DNA from: CAIVAT01 sp037133475
Lineage (GTDB): Bacteria; Bacteroidota; Bacteroidia; Bacteroidales; FEN-979
Length of the DNA stretch: 64,000 bases
Assembly: GCA_037133475.1 (NCBI GenBank)
Contig: JBAXOB010000001.1
Location: 1 to 64,000 of the forward strand
Direction: 5' to 3'
Shown here: one piece after another, positions 8,373 through 15,933 of the stretch
Position numbering within the stretch: the first letter of the stretch is position 1
Layout: each line of letters begins with the position of its first letter
Notes under the pieces: model-generated
Database searches by the model: none
The model's input: the letters and a program-made list of their open reading frames with translations, nothing else
Told to the model about the DNA's origin: nothing
Program-made: the position numbers and the translations under genes

Positions 8373-8900
8373 ATGATGTTTCACAGTAACATTCGGGGAT
8401 CCCTGTTTTCCGCATCAATCGCCATGATTGTTTGCCTGATATTGCTTTCCTCCTGCATGAAAAAGGAGGTTTACCCCGATGTGCCGGTAATCGCCTTTCA
8501 GAATCTCACCCTGGCCTTTGACACGGGAAAGGTGGCCAAAAAGGGATACCTGACCATCTCCTTCAAAGACGGGAACGGCGATATCGGGCTGCAGCCGGGA
8601 GAGACCCAGCCCCCTTATGATACCGGCAGCATCTATTATTACAACTTCATTATCGACTATTACGAACTGATCCGCGGGAAATTCGTAAAACTGCAGTCCA
8701 CGGTTCCCTTCAGCGCCAGGATTCCCTACCTCACCCCCGACGACCCCAACAAGGCCATCAAGGGGATCATCGTCGACACCCTTACCTTAAACCCCAAGCC
8801 TGCCCACGATACAGTCAAACTGAAATTCTTCATTTACGACCGGGCCCTGCATAAAAGCAATGTGGACTCCACCCCTCCCTTCATCCTCAGACGACGCTAA
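8373..8900 (+). CDS. Small lipoprotein of unknown function upstream of mrdA
   Basis: The 175-aa product has a lipoprotein signal peptide with lipobox LSSC (Cys near residue 28) followed by MKKEVYPDVP. The body contains ISFKDGNGDIGLQPGETQPP, an acidic loop (DGNGDIG) that recurs in a family of Bacteroidetes lipoproteins, and ends with TVKLKFFIYDRALHKSNVD. It is predicted to be anchored in a membrane facing the periplasm. It ends 6 bp before mrdA, so it is probably the first gene of the mrdA-rodA transcript; whether it has any part in wall elongation is unknown. Two adjacent ATG codons at 8373 and 8376 are both possible starts. Confidence 0.7.
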   Translation: MMFHSNIRGSLFSASIAMIVCLILLSSCMKKEVYPDVPVIAFQNLTLAFDTGKVAKKGYLTISFKDGNGDIGLQPGETQPPYDTGSIYYYNFIIDYYELIRGKFVKLQSTVPFSARIPYLTPDDPNKAIKGIIVDTLTLNPKPAHDTVKLKFFIYDRALHKSNVDSTPPFILRRR

Positions 8901-8906
8901 TCCCGG

Positions 8907-10772
8907 ATGGAAAGAATCTACGCTGACCGGAAATACATCATCATCGGGTTTTTCCTGCTGATCGGCCTGTCGTTCATGGCCCGCCTTTTTTATGTGCAGA
9001 TCATGGTGGACAAATACATTCTTTCTGCCAATAACAATGTGCTTCGTTATGTCACCCAATATCCCGCACGCGGACTGGTTTTCGACCGCAACGGCAAGCT
9101 GCTTGTCTACAATGAGGCGGCCTACGACCTGATGGTCATCCCCCGCCAGGTAAGCAACCCCGACACCATGGCGCTTTGCAGGCTTATCGGCATCGACAAG
9201 GCCGAGTTTATCAACAGGTTGCAAAAGGCCAGGAATTATTCACCCTACCACCCATCCATTTTCGAAGCACAGATTACCCGCGACAGTTATGGCTTCCTGG
9301 AAGAAAAGCTGTTTCGATTTCCCGGCTTTTTTGTCCAGTCGCGTACCCTACGGAAATACAGCTACCCCGTGGCAGCCCATACCTTCGGGTATATCGGCGA
9401 GGCCGGCCCCGACGTAATTGAAAACAATCCCTATTACCGGCCTGGCGACTATATCGGCATCAGCGGCATCGAAAAGTCGTACGAAGATATCCTCCGCGGC
9501 CGGAAGGGGATGAAGATCAGGGTTTATGACGTGCTCAACCGCGACAAGGGAAGCTTCAGGGAGGGCCGGTACGACACGGCCTCTATGGCAGGAACCGACC
9601 TGTATGCCTCGCTCGACGTTGAATTGCAGCAATATGGCGAGCAGCTGATGACCAACAAAAAGGGGAGCATCGTCGCCATTGAACCGCAAACGGGGGAGTT
9701 GCTGTGCGTGGTCTCCAGTCCTTCGTACGACCCCAACCTGCTGGCCGGGAACATCCGGAAAAAAAATTACACCCTGCTCCTTCAGGACACCATCTTCATG
9801 CCCCTGTTCAACCGGGCCCTGATGGCGATGTACCCGCCGGGATCGACCTTTAAGCTGGTGGATGCCCTCGTAGGACAGCAGGATGGCGTGCTTACGCCCG
9901 AAACCCGTTACGGATGCCCGGGAGGCTTCCCGCTGGGTAACGGGAAAAAAGTAGGCTGCCACCCGCATCCCTCCCCCCTCGACCTGATCGGCGCAATCCA
10001 GATATCCTGCAACTCCTATTTTTGCAGGGTTTTCAAATCGATCATCGATAAAAAGTCGTTTCCCACCACCCGCCTCGCCTATGAAAACTGGCGTAAGGAG
10101 GTAATGAGTTTCGGCTTCGGAAAGAGGCTTGGAATCGACATCCCGGGGGAGCTGAACGGGAATATCCCTACGCCTACCTATTATGATAAATATCACGGCG
10201 TTAACCGCTGGAGATCGATGACCATCATCTCCCTCGGCATCGGCCAGGGAGAGATCGGCATCACCCCCATTCAGCTGGCTAACCTGGCTGCCCTCATTTC
10301 GAACCGCGGGTGGTACTATTCCCCGCATATCATCCGGGCTGTCGGCCGGAAAGACAGCCTCAACACCAAGTACAACACCAAACACCTCGTTTTGGTTGAT
10401 CCCCGCTACTTCGATGTGGTGATCGAGGGGATGGCCGATGTGGTAACAGGGGGTACCGGCCGGATCGCCCAGATCGACAGCGTCACCATCTGCGGAAAAA
10501 CCGGTACGGCGCAAAACCCGCATGGCAAGAACCATTCTATCTTTATTGCCTTTGCGCCCCGGGAGAATCCACGCATCGCCATTTCGGTGGTTTGCGAAAA
10601 CGCCGGCATGGGCGCGGCATGGGCCGCCCCGATCGCCAGTTTGATGATCGAAAAATATCTGAAGCGCCAGGTCAACCGCAAGGATCTGGAAGAACGCATG
10701 ATCAACGGGAACCTGATAAACGGAAAACTACCTGACAGTGAGAGAGGACAAGGGAATTTTTTACCGGATTGA
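8907..10772 (+). CDS. mrdA: Penicillin-binding protein 2 (class B transpeptidase)
   Basis: The 621-aa protein has an N-terminal anchor (IIIGFFLLIGLSFMARLFYV), a dimerisation domain (YPARGLVFDRNGKLLVYNEA) and a transpeptidase domain with intact active-site motifs: SxxK in PPGSTFKLVD near residue 312, SxN as SCN near residue 366, and KTG in CGKTGTAQNPHG near residue 530. PBP2 cross-links peptidoglycan during cell elongation together with the RodA glycosyltransferase, which is encoded directly downstream and overlaps by 35 bp. The length and motif spacing are normal. This intact enzyme is a useful comparison for the degenerate transpeptidase domain encoded at 51836. Confidence 0.96.
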   Translation: MERIYADRKYIIIGFFLLIGLSFMARLFYVQIMVDKYILSANNNVLRYVTQYPARGLVFDRNGKLLVYNEAAYDLMVIPRQVSNPDTMALCRLIGIDKAEFINRLQKARNYSPYHPSIFEAQITRDSYGFLEEKLFRFPGFFVQSRTLRKYSYPVAAHTFGYIGEAGPDVIENNPYYRPGDYIGISGIEKSYEDILRGRKGMKIRVYDVLNRDKGSFREGRYDTASMAGTDLYASLDVELQQYGEQLMTNKKGSIVAIEPQTGELLCVVSSPSYDPNLLAGNIRKKNYTLLLQDTIFMPLFNRALMAMYPPGSTFKLVDALVGQQDGVLTPETRYGCPGGFPLGNGKKVGCHPHPSPLDLIGAIQISCNSYFCRVFKSIIDKKSFPTTRLAYENWRKEVMSFGFGKRLGIDIPGELNGNIPTPTYYDKYHGVNRWRSMTIISLGIGQGEIGITPIQLANLAALISNRGWYYSPHIIRAVGRKDSLNTKYNTKHLVLVDPRYFDVVIEGMADVVTGGTGRIAQIDSVTICGKTGTAQNPHGKNHSIFIAFAPRENPRIAISVVCENAGMGAAWAAPIASLMIEKYLKRQVNRKDLEERMINGNLINGKLPDSERGQGNFLPD

Positions 10773-11997
10773 TTGGATGGTGGTAATGCTCTACCTGGCA
10801 CTGGTCTTCATTGGCTGGCTGAATATCTATGCAGCCGTGTATAACGAAAACCATAACCATATTGTTGACCTCACCCAGAAATACGGGAAACAGATGGTTT
10901 TTATCCTCGCGGCCATCTTCCTGGCCATGGGCATCCTGATCATTGATCCCAAGTTTTTTTCCCAGTTTGCCTGGTTTATCTATGGTTTCTTTATCTTCCT
11001 GCTGGTTGTTGTGATCTTTATGGGACGTGTGGTCGCCGGATCAAAGGGCTGGTTTGCCATTGGCGGTTTCGGCATCCAGCCGGCAGAATTTGCCAAGATG
11101 GCCACGGTGCTGGCACTGGCGAAATATCTAGGGACACTGGATGTGAACCTTTCCAGGTTCCGCAGTATAGCGGTTGCCTCGGGCATCATCCTCCTGCCGG
11201 CCCTGATCGTCCTGCTGCAGCACGACACCGGCTCGGCCATCGTTTTCCTGACTTTGGTCATCGTGCTATACCGCGCCGGTCTTACCGGGTTCGTGCCGCT
11301 GGCCTTTATCGTCCTGCCAGTCCTGGGGATCCTGGCGCTGCTGATCCCTAAACTCCTGCTGGTAGCCATATTGTTGCTGATTGCCGGAGGTTTTTATTTT
11401 TACAGCAACCGGAAATTCCGCACGGTTGTCCTGATCGCCTCCCTGTTCCTGGGCTCCGTAGGATTTGTCTTTTCGATCGACTTCAGTGTGAACCGTATTC
11501 TCGAACCCCACCAGCGGAACAGGATCCACGTGCTGCTCGGACAGGTCATCGACCTCAAGGGTGCCGGTTATAACGTAAACCAGTCGCTGATCGCCATCGG
11601 GTCGGGACGGTTTTTCGGGAAGGGCTATCTGCAGGGAACCCAGACAAAATACAACTTCGTGCCGGAACAAAGTACCGACTTCATCTTCTGCACCGTCGGG
11701 GAGGAATGGGGCTTCCTGGGCTCCACGGTACTCGTGCTGATCTACCTGGGGCTCTTCACGCGCCTGATCGTGCTGGCCGAGCGACAACGATCGCGGTTCA
11801 GCCGCTTTTACGGATATGGCGTGGCTTCGATCCTCTTCTTTCACTTTGCCATCAATATCGGCATGACCCTCGGGCTGGTGCCGGTTATCGGCATCCCGCT
11901 CCCCTTTGTGAGTTACGGCGGCTCCTCGATGTGGGCCTTTACGATCCTGCTCTTTATCTTTATCCGGCAGGACTCATATCGTTATGACCTGGTTTGA
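10738..11997 (+). CDS. rodA: Rod-shape-determining protein RodA (SEDS peptidoglycan glycosyltransferase)
   Basis: The 419-aa polytopic protein has the SEDS signatures QPAEFAKMATVLALAKYL, NVNQSLIAIGSGRFFGKGYL, FVPEQSTDFIFCTVGEEWGF and LPFVSYGGSSM. It polymerises glycan strands as the partner of PBP2 in the elongasome. The start is GTG at 10738, inside the 3' end of mrdA, giving a 35-bp overlap that suggests translational coupling. About ten membrane helices are visible, with a larger central soluble insertion (near residues 240-290) typical of the family. Confidence 0.95.
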   Translation: MREDKGIFYRIDWMVVMLYLALVFIGWLNIYAAVYNENHNHIVDLTQKYGKQMVFILAAIFLAMGILIIDPKFFSQFAWFIYGFFIFLLVVVIFMGRVVAGSKGWFAIGGFGIQPAEFAKMATVLALAKYLGTLDVNLSRFRSIAVASGIILLPALIVLLQHDTGSAIVFLTLVIVLYRAGLTGFVPLAFIVLPVLGILALLIPKLLLVAILLLIAGGFYFYSNRKFRTVVLIASLFLGSVGFVFSIDFSVNRILEPHQRNRIHVLLGQVIDLKGAGYNVNQSLIAIGSGRFFGKGYLQGTQTKYNFVPEQSTDFIFCTVGEEWGFLGSTVLVLIYLGLFTRLIVLAERQRSRFSRFYGYGVASILFFHFAINIGMTLGLVPVIGIPLPFVSYGGSSMWAFTILLFIFIRQDSYRYDLV

Positions 11998-12006
11998 CGC
12001 GCAACC

Positions 12007-12597
12007 ATGAAGAAAGACAAAACATTAACCGCCAGGACAATCCATTTGAAGAACATGACCTGCTCGTGCTGCATCCACCTGTTGCGCAGGGAACTGACGC
12101 TCGACGGAATTGAGATCCATGATATCAGGCTGGGGACGCTGGTGCTATCGCATGATCCGAAGAAAATCGCCTGGAAGAAAATTGAAACTATCCTGGAATA
12201 TTATGGTTTTGAGATCCTTACCGACAAGGAAAAGATGCTGGTAGAGCAGATCAGGAGCGCGGTGATCGACCTGGTTCATAATTCAACCTACAATGCCATG
12301 GTACGCAATTCCGACTACCTCGTTGAACGTTTCGGGATGTCGTATCCCTACATCTCCTCCCTTTTTTCCAAACATGAAGGCACCACGCTCGAAAAATTCA
12401 CCATTCTCCATAAAATTGAAAAAGTCAAGGAACTGATCGAATACGGGGAACTCACCCTCAGCGAAATTGCCTATATGATGGGCTACAGCAGCGTCCAATA
12501 TCTCTCTACCCAGTTCAAATCTGTGACCGGAATTTCAGTGACCGAATACAAGGTGACCCCTTCAACCAGCAGGGTGGGACTCGACAAAATCAAATGA
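12007..12597 (+). CDS. HMA-like domain fused to AraC-type HTH regulator
   Basis: The 196-aa protein has two parts. Residues 10-75 look like a heavy-metal-associated fold: NMTCSCCIHLLRREL corresponds to the GMTCxxC metal-binding loop with an extra cysteine, followed by LGTLVLSHDP and IETILEYYGFEI. Residues 85-190 are an AraC DNA-binding region (SYPYISSLFSKHEGTTLEKF, then LTLSEIAYMMGYSSVQYLST, FKSVTGISVTEYK). Fused HMA-AraC proteins in Bacteroidetes usually sit beside metal-efflux genes and are thought to sense copper or similar ions. Here no efflux gene is adjacent; it follows rodA by 9 bp and precedes the PqqD/ATP-grasp genes. It may be the distal gene of the rod operon or a regulator of the next cluster. 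Confidence 0.8.
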   Translation: MKKDKTLTARTIHLKNMTCSCCIHLLRRELTLDGIEIHDIRLGTLVLSHDPKKIAWKKIETILEYYGFEILTDKEKMLVEQIRSAVIDLVHNSTYNAMVRNSDYLVERFGMSYPYISSLFSKHEGTTLEKFTILHKIEKVKELIEYGELTLSEIAYMMGYSSVQYLSTQFKSVTGISVTEYKVTPSTSRVGLDKIK

Positions 12598-12866
12598 AAG
12601 GCTTATGGCGTAAGGGTTCCCTGGAAATACGCCTGCGTTTCCTCCATAAAATCTTGTACAATCTTTGTAAAATATTATAACACCCGGGATTGGGTTTGTC
12701 TGTATCATTGCAGCGGATTCAGAATGATGGCATGCCTTCTCTGAATCAATCAGGGGTAACAGGCATACAATATCCATAAAAACAAGGTTCAATTAATTCA
12801 CGAAATTAGCGGTGGACCCGAAAATGGGCCGGGACCACGTTTAAACCAATCTCAAATTGTCGACTT
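12598..12866. other. Intergenic region before the PqqD/ATP-grasp/decarboxylase genes
   Basis: A promoter-like TATCATTG lies at 12703-12710 (one mismatch to TAnnTTTG) and an A/T-rich stretch at 12655-12680. I looked for a small precursor-peptide ORF here. Only a 28-codon ORF overlapping the regulator stop (from 12594) and trivial ones were found, none convincing. Confidence 0.3.
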
Positions 12867-13127
12867 ATGAAACTGCGAAAAAATGTTGCTGTCAGTGAGG
12901 CCGGGCTGCTGTTTAACCCGGTAAACGGCGAATCTTACTCACTGAATCCCATCGGGGTTGATATCCTCAACCTCATCCGGGAAAATAAGAGCCCGGAGGA
13001 GATCAGCAAGGTCATCCTTGAAAAGTATTCAACCGATAAGGCTACCTTTGAGAAAGACTACCTCGATTTCATCGGCATCCTTGAACACCATAACCTGCTT
13101 GAAAGTCATGAAGAAACGAACGCTTAA
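12867..13127 (+). CDS. PqqD-like protein (possible RiPP recognition element)
   Basis: The 86-aa protein matches the PqqD fold pattern: three beta strands (KNVAVSEAGLLFNPVNGESY), SLNPIGVDILNLIRENKSPE, then helices with EEISKVILEKYSTDKATFEK and DYLDFIGILEHHNLL. PqqD-like domains bind leader sequences of ribosomal peptides and hand them to modifying enzymes. It overlaps the following ATP-grasp gene by 20 bp, implying coupled translation and a shared complex. There is no PQQ or radical-SAM gene here, so it is not part of PQQ synthesis. No separate precursor peptide gene was found; see the N-terminus of the decarboxylase at 14172 for a candidate partner. Confidence 0.8.
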   Translation: MKLRKNVAVSEAGLLFNPVNGESYSLNPIGVDILNLIRENKSPEEISKVILEKYSTDKATFEKDYLDFIGILEHHNLLESHEETNA

Positions 13128-14154
13128 CATCGCCGTAACAGGGTTGAACGCGATCGATTCGCCGGGCCCGGGGGTGTCGGTGATCAGGGCGCTGCATGAA
13201 TCAGCTACCTTCAACGTCAATATCATCGGTTTATCCTATGAATCGCTTGAGCCGGGCATCTATATGCACGATCTTGTTTCCCGCACCTATTCCATCCCTT
13301 ATCCTGCTGCCGGGATCGACACACTGCTGGCCAGGCTCGAGTACATCCACGGGAAGGAAAAACTGGATGTGATCATCCCGAATTTTGACGCCGAACTATA
13401 CCCGTTCATAAAACTAGAGCCAAAACTCAAAGCAATGGGTATTCATATGTTCCTGCCGACGCTTCACCAGTTTGAAGAGCGTCATAAGGTGAACCTGAAT
13501 GATTTCGGCAGGAAATATGGCATCAGTGTGCCGCACAGCAAGGTGCTCTATGATCTGAACACCGTGCACAGCCTGCCTTCGGAGTTTTCATTTCCGATGA
13601 TCGTGAAGGGCAAATTTTACGATGCCTCCATTGCATACAGCATCGAGCAGGTGAAGAATTATTTCAACAAGATCAGCGCCAAATGGGGGCTCCCGATCAT
13701 CATCCAGGAATTTGTCCATGGAACCGAATTCAATGTAACGGGGCTGGGCGACGGGAAAGGCAATACCATCGCGGCGGTCCCGATGCGCAAACAATACATT
13801 ACCGACAAGGGGAAAGCCTGGGGAGGTATCTCCATTGCCGATGAGAAAATGCTCGACATGACCCGGAAATTCCTGAAAAACACCAGGTGGCGCGGTGGTT
13901 TCGAGCTTGAACTGATGAAAAACAAGGAAGGGGAACTTTACCTGCTCGAGATAAATCCCCGCTTGCCGGCCTGGATATACCTGGCCGTCGGAGTAGGGCA
14001 GAATATCCCCGAAGCGCTGGTCAACCTCGCCCTGGGCGAAAAAGTAAAACCCTTCAGCACCTATACCGTCGGCAAAATGTTTGTCCGCTATTCATGGGAT
14101 ATGATCGTCGACAGGGAAGAGTTTGAACAGATCAGCATTTATGGAGAGTTGTAA
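13108..14154 (+). CDS. ATP-grasp carboxylate-amine ligase-like protein
   Basis: From the ATG at 13108 the product is 348 aa. It opens with a Rossmann-like pre-ATP-grasp strand (RTLNIAVTGLNAIDSPGPGV). The ATP-grasp core has FPMIVKGKFYDASIAYS, IIIQEFVHGTEFNVTGLGDG, GGFELELMKNKEGELYLLEI and the Mg-binding INPRLPAWIYLAVGVGQNIP. The family forms an acyl-phosphate from a carboxylate and couples it to an amine or thiol. The ORF is open upstream to 12958, but that part runs antiparallel in sense to the PqqD frame, and MKKRTLNIAVTG is a natural start. It is translationally coupled to the PqqD-like gene and followed 17 bp later by the PLP decarboxylase. The substrate is unknown; an amino acid or the leader-bearing protein itself is conceivable. 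Confidence 0.85.
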   Translation: MKKRTLNIAVTGLNAIDSPGPGVSVIRALHESATFNVNIIGLSYESLEPGIYMHDLVSRTYSIPYPAAGIDTLLARLEYIHGKEKLDVIIPNFDAELYPFIKLEPKLKAMGIHMFLPTLHQFEERHKVNLNDFGRKYGISVPHSKVLYDLNTVHSLPSEFSFPMIVKGKFYDASIAYSIEQVKNYFNKISAKWGLPIIIQEFVHGTEFNVTGLGDGKGNTIAAVPMRKQYITDKGKAWGGISIADEKMLDMTRKFLKNTRWRGGFELELMKNKEGELYLLEINPRLPAWIYLAVGVGQNIPEALVNLALGEKVKPFSTYTVGKMFVRYSWDMIVDREEFEQISIYGEL

Positions 14155-14171
14155 CCAAAAAAGATAAAACA

Positions 14172-15530
14172 ATGAGCAAAACAAGATATGAACGCCCGGT
14201 GATTAAAAAGCTGGAAACAGGCATGCCGAATAAATTCGGAACAAAAACGGAATACGAACCTTTGACCCACATCGACGGGGTGGCTGTGAACGACCTGATC
14301 AGCAAATACGGTTCCCCCCTGTTTGTCATTTCTGAAAAAACCGTCCGCAACACCATCAAAAAGGCAAAGAAGGCCTTTGAAACCCGCTATCCTAAGGTAC
14401 AGTTTGCCTGGTCCTATAAAACCAATTATCTCAACGCGGTATGCAGCATTTTCCACCAGGAGGGCTCGTGGGCCGAAGTGGTGTCGGGGTTTGAATACGA
14501 CAAGGCGATCAACCTGGGTGTTGACGGCCGCAAGATCATCTTCAACGGACCGGATAAAAGCGAGCAGGATCTTACCAAGGCGATCATGAACGATTCGCTG
14601 ATCCATATCGATCATCTCGACGAGTTGTATTCCATTACCGAACTGGCTGAAAACCTGAACAAGCGCCCAAGGGTTGCCATCAGGGTAAATATGGATACCG
14701 GCATCTATCCCATGTGGGACCGCTTCGGTTTCAATTATGAAAACGGCCAGGCATGGGATGCCATCAACAAGATCATGCATTCGGAAAAGATGGAACTGGT
14801 CGGGCTCCACTGCCATATCGGGACCTTCATGCTCTCGCCCTTTGCTTACGGCATTGCAGCCGCCAAGCTTGCCGACCTGGCGCTGGCGCTGGAACAGAAA
14901 TTCAAACATGAGATCAAATACATCGACCTGGGCGGCGGATTTGCCTCCAAGAACACCCTGAAAGGTTCCTTTCTTCCCGGTATCGACACCAATCCGTCGT
15001 TTGACGAGTTTGCCGAAGTCATCTCCACAGCGCTGATCAACAGCAATTTTAAGAAAGACAAACTGCCCTTGCTCATCCTGGAAACCGGGCGCGCCCTGGT
15101 AGATGAAGCAGGGTTCCTGTTAGGGTCGGTCATTTCCAACAAGCGTTCCAGCACAGGCCGCCGCAACACCATCCTCGACGTCGGGGTAAATATCCTCTTT
15201 ACTTCGTTCTGGTATGATCACAAGATCACCCCTGCGCAATCATTCACCCACTATTCAGAGGATACCTGCCTCTACGGGCCGCTCTGCATGAACATCGATG
15301 TGATCCGCGAAAGCACGACACTGCCGCTGCTGAACAAGGGTGAACATGTGGTCATCCATAACGTCGGCGCCTATAATATGACGCAATGGATGCAGTTTAT
15401 TACCCTGCGGCCAAACGTGGTACTGATCGATATGGATGAAAAACCACACCTGATCCGGAGCAAGGAATCGCTGGAGAATATGAACAGTATGGAAAAGGTG
15501 CCCGATCACCTGGTGAGGTTTGACAAATGA
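14172..15530 (+). CDS. PLP-dependent decarboxylase (DapDC/ornithine-decarboxylase fold) with leader-like N-terminal extension
   Basis: The 452-aa protein has the fold-III PLP decarboxylase pattern: the lysine region FAWSYKTNYLNAVC near residue 79, LVGLHCHIGTFML, the glycine loop IDLGGGFASK, ILETGRALVDEAG, and a late GPLCMNIDVIRE. Its sequence differs clearly from the lysA product encoded at 33192, so the substrate is likely another amino-acid derivative. Unusually, about 28 residues precede the normal start, with RYERPVIKKLETGMPNKFGT. This recalls the YxxPxL...G motif of leader peptides bound by PqqD-like recognition domains. With a PqqD-like gene and an ATP-grasp gene immediately upstream, the extension may dock this enzyme to the PqqD protein. 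The stop codon TGA is also the first bases of an 8-bp tandem repeat. Confidence 0.85.
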   Translation: MSKTRYERPVIKKLETGMPNKFGTKTEYEPLTHIDGVAVNDLISKYGSPLFVISEKTVRNTIKKAKKAFETRYPKVQFAWSYKTNYLNAVCSIFHQEGSWAEVVSGFEYDKAINLGVDGRKIIFNGPDKSEQDLTKAIMNDSLIHIDHLDELYSITELAENLNKRPRVAIRVNMDTGIYPMWDRFGFNYENGQAWDAINKIMHSEKMELVGLHCHIGTFMLSPFAYGIAAAKLADLALALEQKFKHEIKYIDLGGGFASKNTLKGSFLPGIDTNPSFDEFAEVISTALINSNFKKDKLPLLILETGRALVDEAGFLLGSVISNKRSSTGRRNTILDVGVNILFTSFWYDHKITPAQSFTHYSEDTCLYGPLCMNIDVIRESTTLPLLNKGEHVVIHNVGAYNMTQWMQFITLRPNVVLIDMDEKPHLIRSKESLENMNSMEKVPDHLVRFDK

Positions 15531-15670
15531 TGTGCTGATGGGATGATGTGCTGATGTGCTGATGTGCTGATGTGCTGATGTGTTGATGTGCTGATGTGCT
15601 GATGGGGTGATGTGCTGATGGGCTGATGGGGTAATGGGCTGATGGGGTGATGGGATGATTTGTTGATGTC
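15526..15670. repeat. 8-bp tandem repeat (TGATGTGC-type) after the decarboxylase gene
   Basis: About 18 units of an 8-base motif run from the stop codon of the decarboxylase. Units are mostly TGATGTGC, degenerating to TGATGGGG/TGATGGGC near the 3' end. Eight is not a multiple of three, so repeat changes would shift any reading frame crossing it. On the minus strand it spells His/Gln/Ser/Ala/Pro-rich nonsense peptides. It is probably a slippage-prone VNTR. Confidence 0.85.
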
Positions 15671-15933
15671 GGAATGAGGGGAAATTTGTGGATGCGGATT
15701 TTTTTTTGCAGGATATTTTTTTTTCTGACATCTACATAAATATTAACCAGCGCTGGATTTAACCGTTTTGAAAAAGGAGCGCTGGCGCTTTTATGGAGGT
15801 ATTCTGATTTTGTGTCACATGCGTGAAGTCAGGGATTCATAGAAAAAGGGAAAAGAGGTGCTGCCCCAGGTTGCGGCACGGAAATAAAAGTTGTGTCTTC
15901 CCGGAATTTAAAATGATTATTTTTACTTTTTAA
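15671..15933. other. Intergenic region between the tandem repeat and the urea transporter fusion
   Basis: The region contains the palindrome CCAGCGCTGG (15747-15756), a partial second copy of its core (GGAGCGCTGGCGC) about 20 bp later, and an imperfect hairpin GTGCTGC/GCGGCAC near 15860-15880. A TATTTTTA at 15919-15926 could be a weak -7 box for the gene starting at 15934. I see no gene. Confidence 0.3.

Noticed and set aside
9348..10535. 395-codon open frame on the minus strand across mrdA
   Set aside because: It is a shadow of mrdA, which has intact catalytic motifs in the other strand; the antisense translation has no recognisable domain.
12594..12680. 28-codon ORF considered as a RiPP precursor upstream of the PqqD-like gene
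   Set aside because: It overlaps the regulator stop, lacks a leader-like motif or core pattern, and no homologous feature supports it.
12867..13127. PqqD-like gene considered as part of PQQ biosynthesis
   Set aside because: No pqqA, pqqB, pqqC or pqqE-like gene is nearby.
15526..15670. Tandem repeat considered as a CRISPR array
   Set aside because: Units are 8 bp without spacers and there are no cas genes in the window.
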